Shown: one piece after another, positions 11,561-22,810 of the stretch
How the letters are laid out: each line of letters begins with the position of its first letter
How positions within the stretch are numbered: position 1 is the first letter of the stretch
Source of the DNA: Lutraria lutraria
Taxonomy: Eukaryota > Mollusca > Bivalvia > Venerida > Mactridae
Length of the DNA stretch: 64,000 nt
Direction: 5' to 3'
Assembly (NCBI GenBank): GCA_964023205.1
Contig: OZ026845.1
Location: 7,388,001 to 7,452,000 of the forward strand
Made by a program: the position numbers and the translations under genes
Notes under the pieces: generated by a model
Database searches by the model: none
What the model was told of the DNA's origin: nothing
The model's input: the letters and a program-made list of their open reading frames with translations, nothing else

Positions 11561-11733
11561 CAGTACAACCTCTCCAGACAAGCCTTCAACGACAGTATGA
11601 TGTTTTCACACTGCATGTTTTAACTACATGTATTAATTTTAATCTCTCTACAGTAGAGCACTGTTGTTCAACCTCTCAACAACGACATAATTTTGCTACT
11701 CCCAAAGCGTGTTGCTTTGGAGAGGTTGTACTG
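11561..11733. mobile_element. Mariner-type MITE, 173 bp
   Basis: Ends CAGTACAACCTCTCCA and its complement, flanked by TA on both sides. It has the same plan as the copy at 39463, so both belong to one family. A C-run (11291-11302) lies upstream outside the element. Confidence 0.85.
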
Positions 11734-11994
11734 TAGTTTACAAGACAGTTTCTTTAAAAAAATACGTGTTATTAAAATCAGAATGTATTCATTAGAAAAT
11801 CGATATAAATAGTCTTAAAGTTTGTAATTCAATACCAAAACTAATTCATGGGAAAAAAGTTTAAATAATACAAGGTTGAACAATCCGACCTGTTTGCATA
11901 TTTTGTCCGTTATGTCAAGTACCGGGTATCTTTGATTATGTATTTGACGTTTTTCTTGGATCTTATCTAACTTTCGTAATGATATTAACATAAA

Positions 11995-12089
11995 GGGACT
12001 TTCCCAGATACTGACTAACATGAAATTTGATATTTCCAGTACGCAAATATTAAAATAATACACCTGAAAAGAAAGAAAGAATCGAAACT
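11995..12089 (+). promoter_or_regulatory. Candidate immune-type promoter/5'UTR of the cGAS-like gene
   Basis: GGGACTTTCC at 11995-12004 is a perfect kappaB consensus, 86 bases before the ATG at 12090. A purine-rich stretch at 12064-12089 contains AANNGAAA (IRF-core-like) at least twice, ending ATCGAAACT directly at the ATG. An AG acceptor-like TTTCCAG near 12035 means the true start of transcription could lie upstream of an intron. The role of these sites is inferred from position. Confidence 0.45.
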
Positions 12090-15000
12090 ATGACGTCGCT
12101 GTGGGACAAATTTGATATCTTGAATGTTCAAGGCCTTCCGTGTACATGGAATAGCGCTACAGTAAGTCTGACTTATGTTTTACATATACGATATATGGCT
12201 TATTTTCTATATCGTATGATGCGAACTTATTAATAAACGATTTTTTTTAAATCAAATACTTTTCATTGACTTTTTTATTATGTCTGAAACATGATTTTGG
12301 AATGGTTGTAGAGGGTATGGCTCTTGAAACACTTGTACTTTTTAAAGCCTGGTACGTGACCCAACTTTTTATTGCATTTTCCTAGGTCAGGTACCATATA
12401 TGCAATATGTATACAAACATTCGTCAAATTCTGACATTTTCCCAAATAAGTCAAACTATAGCGGTCGTCTTCAAGATATTTTCAATATCACAGTTTCCGA
12501 CTAAATTAAGGGAGTTCTTGGCGTATACAATGTTTGTTTCTGGTTACTCGACCTACATCAATTTCACCCCGCGACCCTACATTTGTTATTAGGCTCAAGG
12601 AACGACACATCCACCGTCTCACTTAATCATTTTTCAACACGCTTGCTTTCAAGAATACACGAAAAATATATTGATAGAATATATTCAAAATAGCACCGTT
12701 GAATATTTCATGCAAACGATTAAATCACTGAGTCACACAATCAAGTACATGTGTACTATTTGCAACCATAGGCACTCGATTCCGTGATTTTTATACGTTT
12801 ACAGACGTTCTTTTGCAATTTCACACATCAAACAATGCAAATCTGTCGAAAGAAAAATCTTCAATTTTTCTCTTATTGTGTGTATAAAATACACCAAGGT
12901 AGTGAACTCGCCATCTTTTCGTTTGACGGAAGTGACGAAAATAAGCGTGGGTCCCGGCTTTCCTGCTAATCTGCACGTGCTTTCCGGGAACCTTGCTTTC
13001 GTTGTAGTGTGCCCCAACTTTAAACGTTTTAGCAGCTTTTAGAAGGAAAGCCGGGACCCACGCTTATTTTGTCACTTCCGTCAAACGAAAAAATGGCGAG
13101 TTTACTACCTTGGTGTATTTTATACATGTAAGTAAATGAAGAGCTTTTGGTATCGACGTTTCAAACGTCGGCTCACATTTCGTTTCAGTGGAGTTAACGA
13201 CGTTTTCAGTGATATTTCAGTAATATACGGCGACTGGTCCATCTTACCAGTTTTCCTGTACTGTATTCTAACCAGTGATAACTTAATGTTAAACAATCTA
13301 CTGATACTGATTGTCAAATTTTCATATGGGTATGACCAGCCGCGCCCGTGTTTCGAATCCGGATTTCTAGGTTACAAGTCCGTCGCACTTACCACTGGAC
13401 CACGACCGCGGCATACATCTGTTTACAGTTTATATCGTGTAAGGAATCGAAATAACTAAACCTACATAAATAATGTCAAGATTCCTTGGTCGACTAGTAC
13501 TTGAATTATTCAAAGCGCTGAAAGTGCTGGAAGAACAGGGTTTGATCCTGAGGTTAGACAGTTGTATTATCAGCCACACAGTGCCACACACACAGCCACG
13601 ACCGTGGTCCAGTGGTTAGTACACTGAATTTGTACCCCGGTGGTCCGGGTTCGATTTCCGGCCGCTGCAGTTCATACTTTTCAATGAATACACATTTATC
13701 AATTCTTAACTAGTATCTATTACATGTACCTTGTTACTACTGAAATTTTCATTTGAACATGAAAAGAAATACGGATAGTCACAGCATTTCTGACTCTCTC
13801 GATGTTTGTATAAATTAGGCATTACGGAATGTACTGCGTAGAGCATCAGTTCCCAAAGGAAAAGGTATAACGGACTCACCCACTGGAGACAACCGTAATG
13901 ACAATGAAGATGCGGATCAGAACAGTAAACATTTGGAAATAGAAGTTGTCAAAAGAAACAAAGTCATTATCAAGTATTATGGACCTGAGGTAAGCGAACA
14001 TGGACAACACAGGATCACAAGACGTTCCAGAAAACGTAAGGCAGACCACAGGTAACTCTTTAATTGTACGAGTATGTTCGTTTGAAATAAATGCTCTTTG
14101 GTGATCAATTTGTCGCTTGTAATTTGTTTATGATGCAGTGGGAATGAATAATACTTAATCACAAAGCTTAATTAGCAGATGTATCACATGATCTATACAT
14201 AAACACATTTAAATGGATTAAAGCCCGATTGAGCCATAGGCACTCGATTTCGTGATTTTTATACGTTTACAGACGTTATTTTTCAATTTCACCCATCAAA
14301 CAACGCAAACCTGTCGAAAGAAAAATCTTCATTTTTTCCCTTATTGAGTGTATAAAATACTCCAAGGTAGTGAACTCGCCATCTTTTCGATTGACGGTAG
14401 TGACGAAAATAAGCGTGGGTCCCGGCTTTCCTTCTAATCTGCACGTGCTTTCCAGGAACCTTGCTTCCGTTGTAGTGTTCCCCAACTTTAAACGTTTTGA
14501 CAGCTTTTTTAGTTGCTCATGTTGTGTGTATTTACTCGTATTTCCACTTAGGCATATTTTTTCATTTAAGTAAGAACATAAAACGGGACACATCTTGTGC
14601 AAACTGTGGGTTTCACGTGTTTGAAGTAGATTTCACGATCTCCTGCACTGCATGCGAACGATCAGTCCACAAAGGATGCTGGGATACATTCTTTGACAAG
14701 TAAAGTATACTCCTTTTTGATTAACATCCATGCTCATTACCTCTGATTTGTTTCAAGTGTAATCAATGTCAAGAAGTGTTTTAGGTGATTTTACACAAGT
14801 TCTGTGCCATTCGCACGTAACATCACGTGTTCTAGATTTAATAATCTACTGTCGAAACTGAGTTAAAGTGTATAAGGCTATATCTGACTGTCTCATTTTT
14901 GGCAGAAAATTATTTGTATGTGATAAGAATGATACCCAAGTATCTTGATTTAAAAGATAAATATTGGAAGCGATAAGCAAATAGAAATGAAACGGAGATG

Positions 15001-18000
15001 ACTCGAAAATTAAAATTCAGTAAAAAAAATTAATGTTCAATCAGGCATAGTTTTCCTATTTCCGTGGTAAATACATTGTTATTTATAGTACATGTACATG
15101 TAAAGTTTCTGTGTGAACGCGAGCAGGGCATGTTTGAATTCAGCACAATGCTGCTAGAATCGTTAAACAGTGGAATAAAATGTAAGGGAAACCATTTATT
15201 CTGATAACTTGTAATCAACCATGTTTGTTAAATTACAAAGACAGGTTTTGTTAAAACTCTTTTGAGAAAATACAACAAGGTTATGAAAAAATGTGAAAAA
15301 TTTGTTCACAAGCCTGACTGTACATGTGGTGTATTAGCATACAATACATATGTTACAGACATATGCTGAAAAATGTTCAATATGTAATACATGTATACAT
15401 GTATTGGATTGCATATCAAAGTGAATTCAATGTTTTGAATATTGATAGTTTGAGGCATAAATGTCTTACTTAAATTACTGCTTTTTACAATATACATGTA
15501 GTATAAAATAATTATTTAAGTAAATGAAAAATAACAAATTGGTGATAGGAAATGTTAAATTGAAACATTGTTTCAATATAGCTGTCCTTTCACAAATTCC
15601 AAGGGTAGCCTCCAGAGTTTCTCATGTTGTGTTTTTCAAAATTGCAATAGCAATGCCCTCATTGATAATGGACGGCTATTGGGTGTAATATGTACCCTAT
15701 AAAAATACAGTGCGGATAGAAGTAAGAAATGGCATCAGTGTAGTTGTTCAAACGAAATTAAACACCAGTGAATACAAGTTGTAATTCCGTATTCATGTAG
15801 TTTTGTACATTAGCCATTCACAATTCAAAGATTTTTAACTGTACAATATCATTTTGATATTTATTATATAAGATTATGTATTCAGCATTTGAAGGTAAAA
15901 TATACTTATAACATACATGTATTTTAGATTGTACATGTCAGAAAGGTTAAAATGGACAACAAGTAACAGGAAAAGGGAACCAGCAAGACCAAGAGTTTGT
16001 GCAGACTGTCATGGCAGTAAAACAGGTATAATATTTGCATGAGGGAAAGAAATGTAGATAACAAAAAGCATTGAGTAATGCGCGAGTTGTCTCCCTTGTA
16101 AAACTATTTTTTTAAAATGGCGAAAGTTATTTCAGAAAGTTACTGTCTCACATTGAGTAAATCCAATTTTAGAAAACTGCTCAAGGTTGTTAATTGTTTA
16201 AACGCCATACCTGGTGAAACTCATACCTGTAAGTAAAATGTTCACTAAGTGCAACATTGTCAGTATCAATATAATCAGCAAAATCACTGTTGCATTAATA
16301 AACTTTACATGTGTTTCAGTGAACACGAAATCTCAAAATGGTGGAGATGAACATACAGGTACGTTCGATGTTAATCCCCCAAAACGGCGAAAGTTTGACA
16401 GTGACATACAATCCAGGTAATGCAACATAAAAGCAATAAAACATTACACACAAGCTTACTTGCTTGGATTTCCTTCTTCCCTAATTTTCTACTGCCGTTG
16501 CCTTCTTCCATCCTTCTGTCTTTGCTTTCTTCTTTTCAACCACCCTTGCATTCTCCCTCCACCCCTTTTTCTACCTTTCATATTAAAGGAACAGCAAAAT
16601 GATATTTGTTTGCAATTTATACTTTTACAAGTGCAAAACATCAAATGAATGTCTAGTTGCCCCACTTACCCTATTTTTCTAGCGACCCTAGCCTTTTTAT
16701 TTGGTCTGAAGAACGATATATCCACCCTCTCATTTTTTTATCATTCCGGACGCTCCTAAGAATAATAACCCCAAAATCAAAGCTTTGAAGGTTCTGCACT
16801 TGTTCGGAACAACAAAGTAGTCAAAAGTTGAAATTCTTTGTAGGGTGAGATATTGGCTGTCGTGAGTTTTTGAAACCGAACGATAGTTCGCTCATGAATT
16901 GTGTTACTACGCTTTTATACACCCGCCATGCAATTGTTAAAGTTGTTCCCGTTCCATGTGCTTTCAGTATTTTGATTTATGTTTGCCCATCAGATCATCA
17001 AAAGTAGTTAAGCAATTAGCAGCATTACATGCCCCTTTGAATACTCAACTTATGCATAATGTAATATCTCATACAAGAAGACATGCTCGAAGAGAGATAT
17101 ACGTTATAAGCACTAAATTAATCGATTAAAATTTCCCGATGAACCACTTTTTTAAATATCTGGATGACTCACAGTTATCATCGCATCGTCCCTGAATTCA
17201 ATGATGACTTCTATATGTTAACAATAGAAGCTAGGAACCAGACTAAATTAGCATATCTGCACGTGAATAATGTCGTCATCCTTCTTTGAAATGTGTGTAC
17301 TGATAGTAAATGTTGTATATGTAGTAGAGGATTGTTTAGAATTTTTTTGGACTGTTTTGTACTGCTTATTTACTATTTTGTGTAGTCATCTGATTTGACT
17401 TGAATGCACGTAATATTTGAATTTGTATTTATGCCATTTAATTGCAAAATTGGAACTCTTCGTAGGCGGAAGGTTAATGGAAGCGTTTCGGTAGGCAGGA
17501 AAATTAAAACTCTCTGTTGAGAAAATGGTCTTAACTTTGTGTTCGTGTCGAACAACAAAAATCTACTTGCCGTCCTACACTGATTTTAATGGGTATGTAA
17601 CCTAGAATAAACACTTTTTCGCCTAACTAAACGAAATACAAAACAAAAGAATTAAATGCATTGTATACTTATTATTTCCAGTTTAAGAAAAAGAAACCGA
17701 GAAGATGCCACCGATAATATATCCTCAACGCCAATTTTTACGCCTGAAGAGAATCCATCGTGTATAAATACCGGTAATATGAAAAGGGGTAAATATTCCA
17801 ACTTCATTCGTGCGTGATTTGATCTATGTAATCAACAGTATTATTGTACTTTCTTGTTCAGTATTGTTTCGATGCGAAAAATAACATCTAGCAAGCAAAT
17901 AAAGCTGACTCGACTTATTTTACTTATTGTTAGTAAACCTATTTTATGAACTTCAAGTCTGATATTAAAAGTTTATATGGTCATTTTTATAATCTGTTAT

Positions 18001-19464
18001 CTCTTTTCAGGAAAAAGATACCCACCACCCGCCAATAAGAAACTGACGTCCAAAGAAGTCGCTCCAACAAATGTTTTCAACGAATATGTTTCGTGGCTTA
18101 CATCAAAAGCCCTTGATGGTCTAGGTCACAATATTAACATGATTAAACTCAGACAAAGGATGTACACAGAAAATGATAAATGCGGTGCTAAGTTTGAAAC
18201 ACAACCAGATGAGCGTATAACAACGGGAGGCAAAGTCGAAGGCACGACGATGTATTATGAAAGTGATATTGACTACATGTTCGTTGTTAAGGATGTAGTC
18301 TGTGCTGAAGACCTAAGTATATTTGAAGGGTTTAAACACATGACATACCTGGAGGTCGATACCAATGATTGCTATCCAGGATACACTAGATTGAAGTTGA
18401 AGAAGCTGGCAGGACACTTCTATCGGAAGGTTATAAACGGCTCTGTTGTAGAGATGGAAAATGGAGAAGAATATCTTTCAAACATTCTTTTCCAACAGCA
18501 AGTTAGCATGCAAGAGCAGTACTATCGCTCCGTAGATGGATTTGTTGCTGAACAAACCAGCGGCCCGTCCACTCCATTAACACTCGGGTATGACAGCTTT
18601 GATAACGTATTTGCCTTAAGGTGTTATTGTCCAAAACTAATTGGTCGATGGATATCTAGACAAAGACCCTACAACTGGCCAATTACGGCTGAAATCCAGA
18701 CAGTGGCACAGCTAGAAGCACACGTCGTGCCAGTAGGGTTTAAAGGTTCAGCGAGTCAGGCAATTGAATGGAGGATCTGCTATTCGCTTGCTGAATTGTA
18801 TTTGATGAAATCTCTGAACGAATGTCAGATACAGATGTACATAATACTGAAGTTATTGAGTAAAGAATGTTTCCAGCCGATATGCAAGGAAATTACCTCG
18901 TACGTGATGAAAAACGTAACGCTTTGGGTATGTGAAAGTCGATCAATATCAGATTTTCAGAAGAATTGCCTTCTCGACAGGACAATAGATGCTCTGATTT
19001 TTCTCAAGAAATGTTTAACGGCAAACAACCTCCCAAGCTATATGATCGAGCAAAGAAATCTGCTTGTTGGAAGAATAGACAACGACCAAAAGAAAGGACT
19101 GACTATTTTGTTGAACGATCTCATAGAAGAGGGAGCTTGCCTATTTCTTAGAATCACAAAAGTTCGCGATGCTCTTTTGGCTATGTATAAGATACCCAAA
19201 AGACTAGATGAGTATGCGAAAAAGAGGGATAGTTTGGAACGGCTTGTCTTATTTAGAAATTGGATCACGGAAAACGAATGGATTCCAGGTATGAGTCGAC
19301 GCGAGAAATTCAAGACAGCTCGAAAACATGTTGCATATTTGCCCCTGGAGCGCGATATGGAATTCATTTTGAGCTTCGATGAAGGCAAGATGAAAGAGAA
19401 GGGAGCGACGTTGGCTGAAATTGACGATTTATGGGCAAAAACCATACAAAAGATGTTATGCTGA
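12090..19464 (+). CDS. Zinc-finger Mab-21/cGAS-like receptor (nucleotidyltransferase), seven coding exons, 729 aa
   Basis: Exons: 12090-12161, 13819-14051, 14571-14699, 15928-16025, 16320-16416, 17682-17788 and 18011-19464. All borders are AG/GT, all phases join, and the sum is 2190 bases with one stop. Residues 1-101 are charged, with a basic RRSRKRK patch. Residues 111-172 form a finger C-x2-C-x12-C-x2-C-x4-H-x2-C-x30-C-x2-C, the FYVE spacing. A PPKRRK patch follows at 197-202. Residues about 250-720 are a Mab-21/cGAS fold: GGKVEGTTMYYESDIDYM with Asp331 and Asp333, Asp443 in FDNVFALRC, a SGP motif, RPYNWP, and EWRICYSLAELYLMKSLN with SYVMKN. Relatives make cyclic dinucleotides on sensing a ligand; activity here is inferred. 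No neighbouring effector is seen. The fold call is strong; the finger subtype is less sure. Confidence 0.9.
12767..13130 (+). mobile_element. hAT-like MITE, copy A (intron 1)
   Basis: Starts CATAGGCACTCGATTCCGTG, the same end as the complete copy at 56500. Inside, TTTGACGGAAGTGACG to GGCTTTCC (about 12920-12963) is repeated inverted at about 13050-13090. The right end is missing and the DNA passes into SINE family 2 sequence. Confidence 0.75.
13170..13425 (-). mobile_element. SINE family 2 copy (intron 1)
   Basis: Read on the minus strand it has a tRNA-like head (GTGGTCCAGTGGTAAG, then GATTCGAA), followed by ATTTGACA and CTGGTTAGAATACAG, in the order of the copy at 47883. A perfect 8-bp-arm palindrome CGACGTTTCAAACGTCG sits beside it at 13154-13170. 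Confidence 0.75.
13596..13680 (+). mobile_element. SINE family 2, tRNA-like head only (intron 1)
   Basis: CGTGGTCCAGTGGTTAGTAC (A box) and GGGTTCGATTTCC (B box) at normal tRNA spacing. The acceptor stem does not pair, so it is a SINE head, not a working tRNA gene. Confidence 0.65.
14235..14517 (+). mobile_element. hAT-like MITE, copy B (intron 2), truncated
   Basis: Begins CATAGGCACTCGATTTCGTG and follows copy A through the GGGTCCCGGCTTTCC block to CGTTTTGACAGC, then stops 54 bases before exon 3. The right half is absent. Confidence 0.75.
14571..16025 (+). other. FYVE-like cross-brace zinc finger encoded by exons 3 and 4 of the cGAS-like gene
   Basis: Exon 3 (14571-14699) gives CANCGFHVFEVDF, then CTAC and H-KGC. 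Exon 4 (15928-16025) supplies the last pair, RVCADCH. Eight ligands (seven Cys, one His) have the spacing of FYVE domains, and the final RVCxxC matches the FYVE end. The basic R(K/R)HHCR patch that binds PI3P is replaced by FTISCT, so membrane PI3P binding is unlikely. A PHD- or RING-related cross-brace is the alternative. The intron between them (14700-15927) contains only AT-rich DNA. Confidence 0.7.
16570..17000 (+). repeat. Interspersed repeat in intron 5, inverted copy at 22605-22810
   Basis: Blocks ATCAAAGCTTTGAAGGTTCTG, AGTCAAAAGTTGAA, CCGAACGATAGTTCG and TTCCATGTGCTTTCA occur here, and in reverse order and orientation at 22605-22810. No coding capacity or ends can be defined. Confidence 0.6.
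18011..19464 (+). other. Exon 7: Mab-21/cGAS-like nucleotidyltransferase domain
   Basis: A single 1454-base exon encodes the entire catalytic core and helical C-terminal lobe (residues 246-729), ending in TGA at 19462. The frame is open a few codons upstream through the intron (a methionine at 17977), but the CTCTTTTCAG acceptor at 18001-18010 and the phase set the exon start. Catalytic candidates are Asp331, Asp333 and Asp443. The usual Gly-Ser of the P-loop-like motif is Gly-Gly here (318-319). Confidence 0.9.
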
Positions 19465-19744
19465 GAATGAAAAGTGAACTTTTGACGAGTAGTGGTCAGT
19501 GCTATTGTATTGTTCATATACGCATCAAGTTTTAGTATTTGTGTAAATGTATGACTACTGTAGTATTCTTCATTGTTATATACACTAGAACAACATTAAC
19601 TATAAACTTCGTTTGTAATTGCAAATTTTAAGATATGCTTATAAATGTTAACGTCTTGAAGTTTTATTCTGTTAATTAATTTTTCAGATTTATACCCACA
19701 CTTTCTCAACTGAAGTGTTAGTATATAAACATTCTCATTATTAA

Positions 19745-20122
19745 AGTCACACAAGCTTATAAATGTATCGGTCGTAATAGTTTCTGTTTGTCCTATAACA
19801 GAGGAATCCAGTGTGTTTTCCTACTGTGCATACATTATTTGATTATAGCAAGAAAAATTGTTTCCGTAATCACCATCGTATTTTTTTGAAAAAAAAAACT
19901 ATTTATAGAACAGCTGTGTTTTCCCGCAGTCATGTTATGCACACTGCATAAAGTGACGTCACGCGCCCTATATATTTCAAGTTTACAAAAGCAAAAATCA
20001 CAGCTAGGTGAGTGTTTTTAGAAGAAAAAGGGCTCGTTTCTTCTGTAACTATTATCTTGGGATAATATCAGCCATTGCTTGTTTTTTTTTTCATATTTTT
20101 ATAGCAAAATTCTCATGGGGCT
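19745..20122. mobile_element. MITE with TTAA target duplication, copy A, at the 3' end of the cGAS-like gene
   Basis: TTAA at 19741-19744 and 20123-20126 flank ends AGTCACACAAGC and (complement) AGCCCCATGAG. The interior, including GTGACGTCACGCGC and TTTGCTTTTGTAAAC, matches the inverted copy at 55159-55532. TTAA points to a piggyBac-type mobiliser. The ATTAAA at 19740-19745 spans the junction and could act as the gene's poly(A) signal. Confidence 0.8.
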
Positions 20123-20126
20123 TTAA

Positions 20127-22604
20127 CAAATGATAACAATTACAGCGGATATCATGTTGCTCTCTTTAAAATTAATTGCAGGCTTAGATATCCTTGATAA
20201 TATAGGATTTCTATTTGTTATGACAGTAACACTTGTGTACCAAAAAATAAACAGAATCAATCTAAATCTAGCAAAATAAACGTCTCTTTATCATTTTCGT
20301 TCAAAACATTTCCAACAATTCAATCTGATTATACAAAGTGTCAATAATTTGACTGATGATATTTAGACAAATGTAACATCAGGTATTTTTTCAATGGAGT
20401 AGGTTATTGTACCCACCACTAGCTTATTATCTTCAATAAAAAGTCGTCAAAAATCAATAATTGATGTAGTTCTATTATAACACCATTAATTCTATTCAGT
20501 ATTTTACCATCGAATAATCAGCAATAGACGATTAATTGTTATATTAAAGCACCTTTATTACATTTACCCACGGAGTTACACAACTGGTGACTTTATAACT
20601 TAGCATGCGCCCCACTAATCAAATATAAGTCTACCAGACATCAAAAGATATTGCTTGTTCCATGTCGCGGACAGGACCACCCAAATAAGAAATGAAATAT
20701 AGAGTTAATCACAATCAGGTCAGAACGATGACTTTAATGTTTCTGTCCTGTGTTGAGGCTGGTGATTAGTTTCCGTGTGGATACAAAATTTGAATAGTCT
20801 TAAATGAATGGAATAGAAAATAAATCGTAAAAAATGAAAAAAAAAAATTCTGTAAGCGTGGTTGGGAATTCAAAGGCCTGTATCAAACTCTATCATGTTA
20901 TTATTGTGATCGTTCATTTCTGTCTTTGGTGTTTAATCACTTTTGATGTGCGTCTGATCTTTCGTCTATTGTGTATAAAATGTTATGTTATGCTCTCTGT
21001 ACATTTGCCTACTAGTATTATTATTTGGCTATTGGTGTGAGCCGTGTCGTTGTATAGTTTTTTAGGGGAACGAGTCGAGCTGGTTTTATTTGCGGGATTG
21101 TACAATGTTCTGTATTTCTATAAACTAAAATTGTCCATGTGTTAGCATGTGATATGATAGTTCATATTTGGCTGCATTGTCTATAGGTTGATGTGGGATT
21201 TATTTGCGTGTAGCAATTCAAGAGAATCTGTCTCTATTTTGAAATTCGTCAAGAAAACCTGCCACTAGAGTATCAAAATTAAGCAGAGCTTTCTGATAAA
21301 CAGATCATGACTCAACACCAACGTAGCTAATCAAATATAAAATCGGAGACTTGAAAAAAGAGGTTAGCATGTGTCTTTCGAAGTGTAACAAAAACATTTT
21401 AGTGCATTCTATAGCGCGTGCTAAATGTAATATTCCGGGGCAATTAACGATTATATTGCTTTTGTAAGAGATGATCAGTCATTATTGCAAAACCTCTTCT
21501 TCGATTTCGCATTTTGTGAAGTAATGCAAGACTATCAAGATTTCAAAATACAGTATGTTTGCCACTGTGTTACGGCGAAACATTTAGTCAATGTAAACAA
21601 CTATTTCACCACAAAAAGTCAGAATATCGCCAAACAAAACCATACGACCATGACTACAAAATGTTCGCTGCAAATGTCATGCCAAACAATTATTCATGCG
21701 CAAGAATGAAAAGTTTGTTAAACATTTCTAATGTTTCCAATCCGATAATGAAAAAATAGAAAATCAGATCAATTACCAAGAGAACAGAATAAAAAACAAC
21801 ATTCGTCTGTGTATGTATCAATGGAATCAAAATATTTTGAATGGCAATCTCCAACACTAACTGCATTTGAAATATTTCGGTATGGACACGTGTTCAGCAC
21901 GTGTTGCTTACATGAATACAGATATTTCAAATAGTGGTCATGGAAGCTAATGTAATTAAATGCATACTTGTTAAAGGCGGTGGTACTTTTATCCGTAAAA
22001 ATTAGAATTAATTAAACAAAAGATAAATAATTTCCGTCTGTTCCATTGTTTATTGAGCGATTGCATTTCTGTTTGTGAGGAAGACTGCCAAACTTTACAA
22101 GATTTTACACATAATGAAGGGTTCACATACATAAGTTTGAAATGAATCCAGAGTTATTATTATTAACGAATATTTGGTTATTTTTTAACATATCTGATAT
22201 GTTCTCTGTTTAGTGAAATAAAGAACTAAACTGCCATTGTTATCTGTGCTGTATATCATAGTGTATTTTGCTATTTTATTGTTGTTTGGTACGAACAATA
22301 AAGTTACTACCATATTTCAAAAATCGCCCAGTTATCATTTTTTGCATTGTTTGCATACCGAACAGCTTCCGTTAACCTAGCTTCCGCCTAAGGATATAGT
22401 TCCAATATTTCAATTCAATGGCTTAATACAAATTCAAATAATTATTACGTGCATCTAAGTCAAAATCATATGGCTATGCAATATCGTAAACGAGCAATAC
22501 AAAACAGTCGTAAAAAATCTAAACAGAGAGGCAGGTAATGTAGACTTTATAATATTATCATTATTTCTGAACTACTTTTGGTGATCAGATGGGAAACATA
22601 AATC
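20127..22604. other. Intergenic, no gene seen
   Basis: AT-rich with short chance frames. A GACACGTG-TTCA-GCACGTGTT palindromic patch near 21887 lies between two inverted ATTTGAAATAT blocks. No family recognised. Confidence 0.5.
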
Positions 22605-22810
22605 AAACTATTGAAAGCACATGGAACAAGAACAACTGTTACAACTGCATAGCGGGTGTAGAAAAGCGTTCGTAGTACTTAAGTCTGCATCAAAATTCAT
22701 GCGCGAACTATCGTTCATTTTCCAAAACTCACCCTACAAAGAAATTCAACTTTTGACTGCTTTGTATTTCCGAACAACAGCAGAACCTTCAGAGCTTTGA
22801 TTTTTTATGC
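22605..22810 (-). repeat. Inverted copy of the intron 5 repeat
   Basis: Complement of blocks at 16570-17000, with TGAAAGCACATGGAAC at its left. Ends are diffuse. Confidence 0.6.

Noticed and set aside
2841..12000. A POLK gene head-to-head with CERT, as in vertebrates
   Set aside because: No polymerase motif was found on the plus strand next to CERT.
14497..14570. Coding extension upstream of the zinc-finger exon
   Set aside because: The frame is open, but the TTTCATTTAAG acceptor at 14560-14570 and the phase from exon 2 start the exon at 14571.
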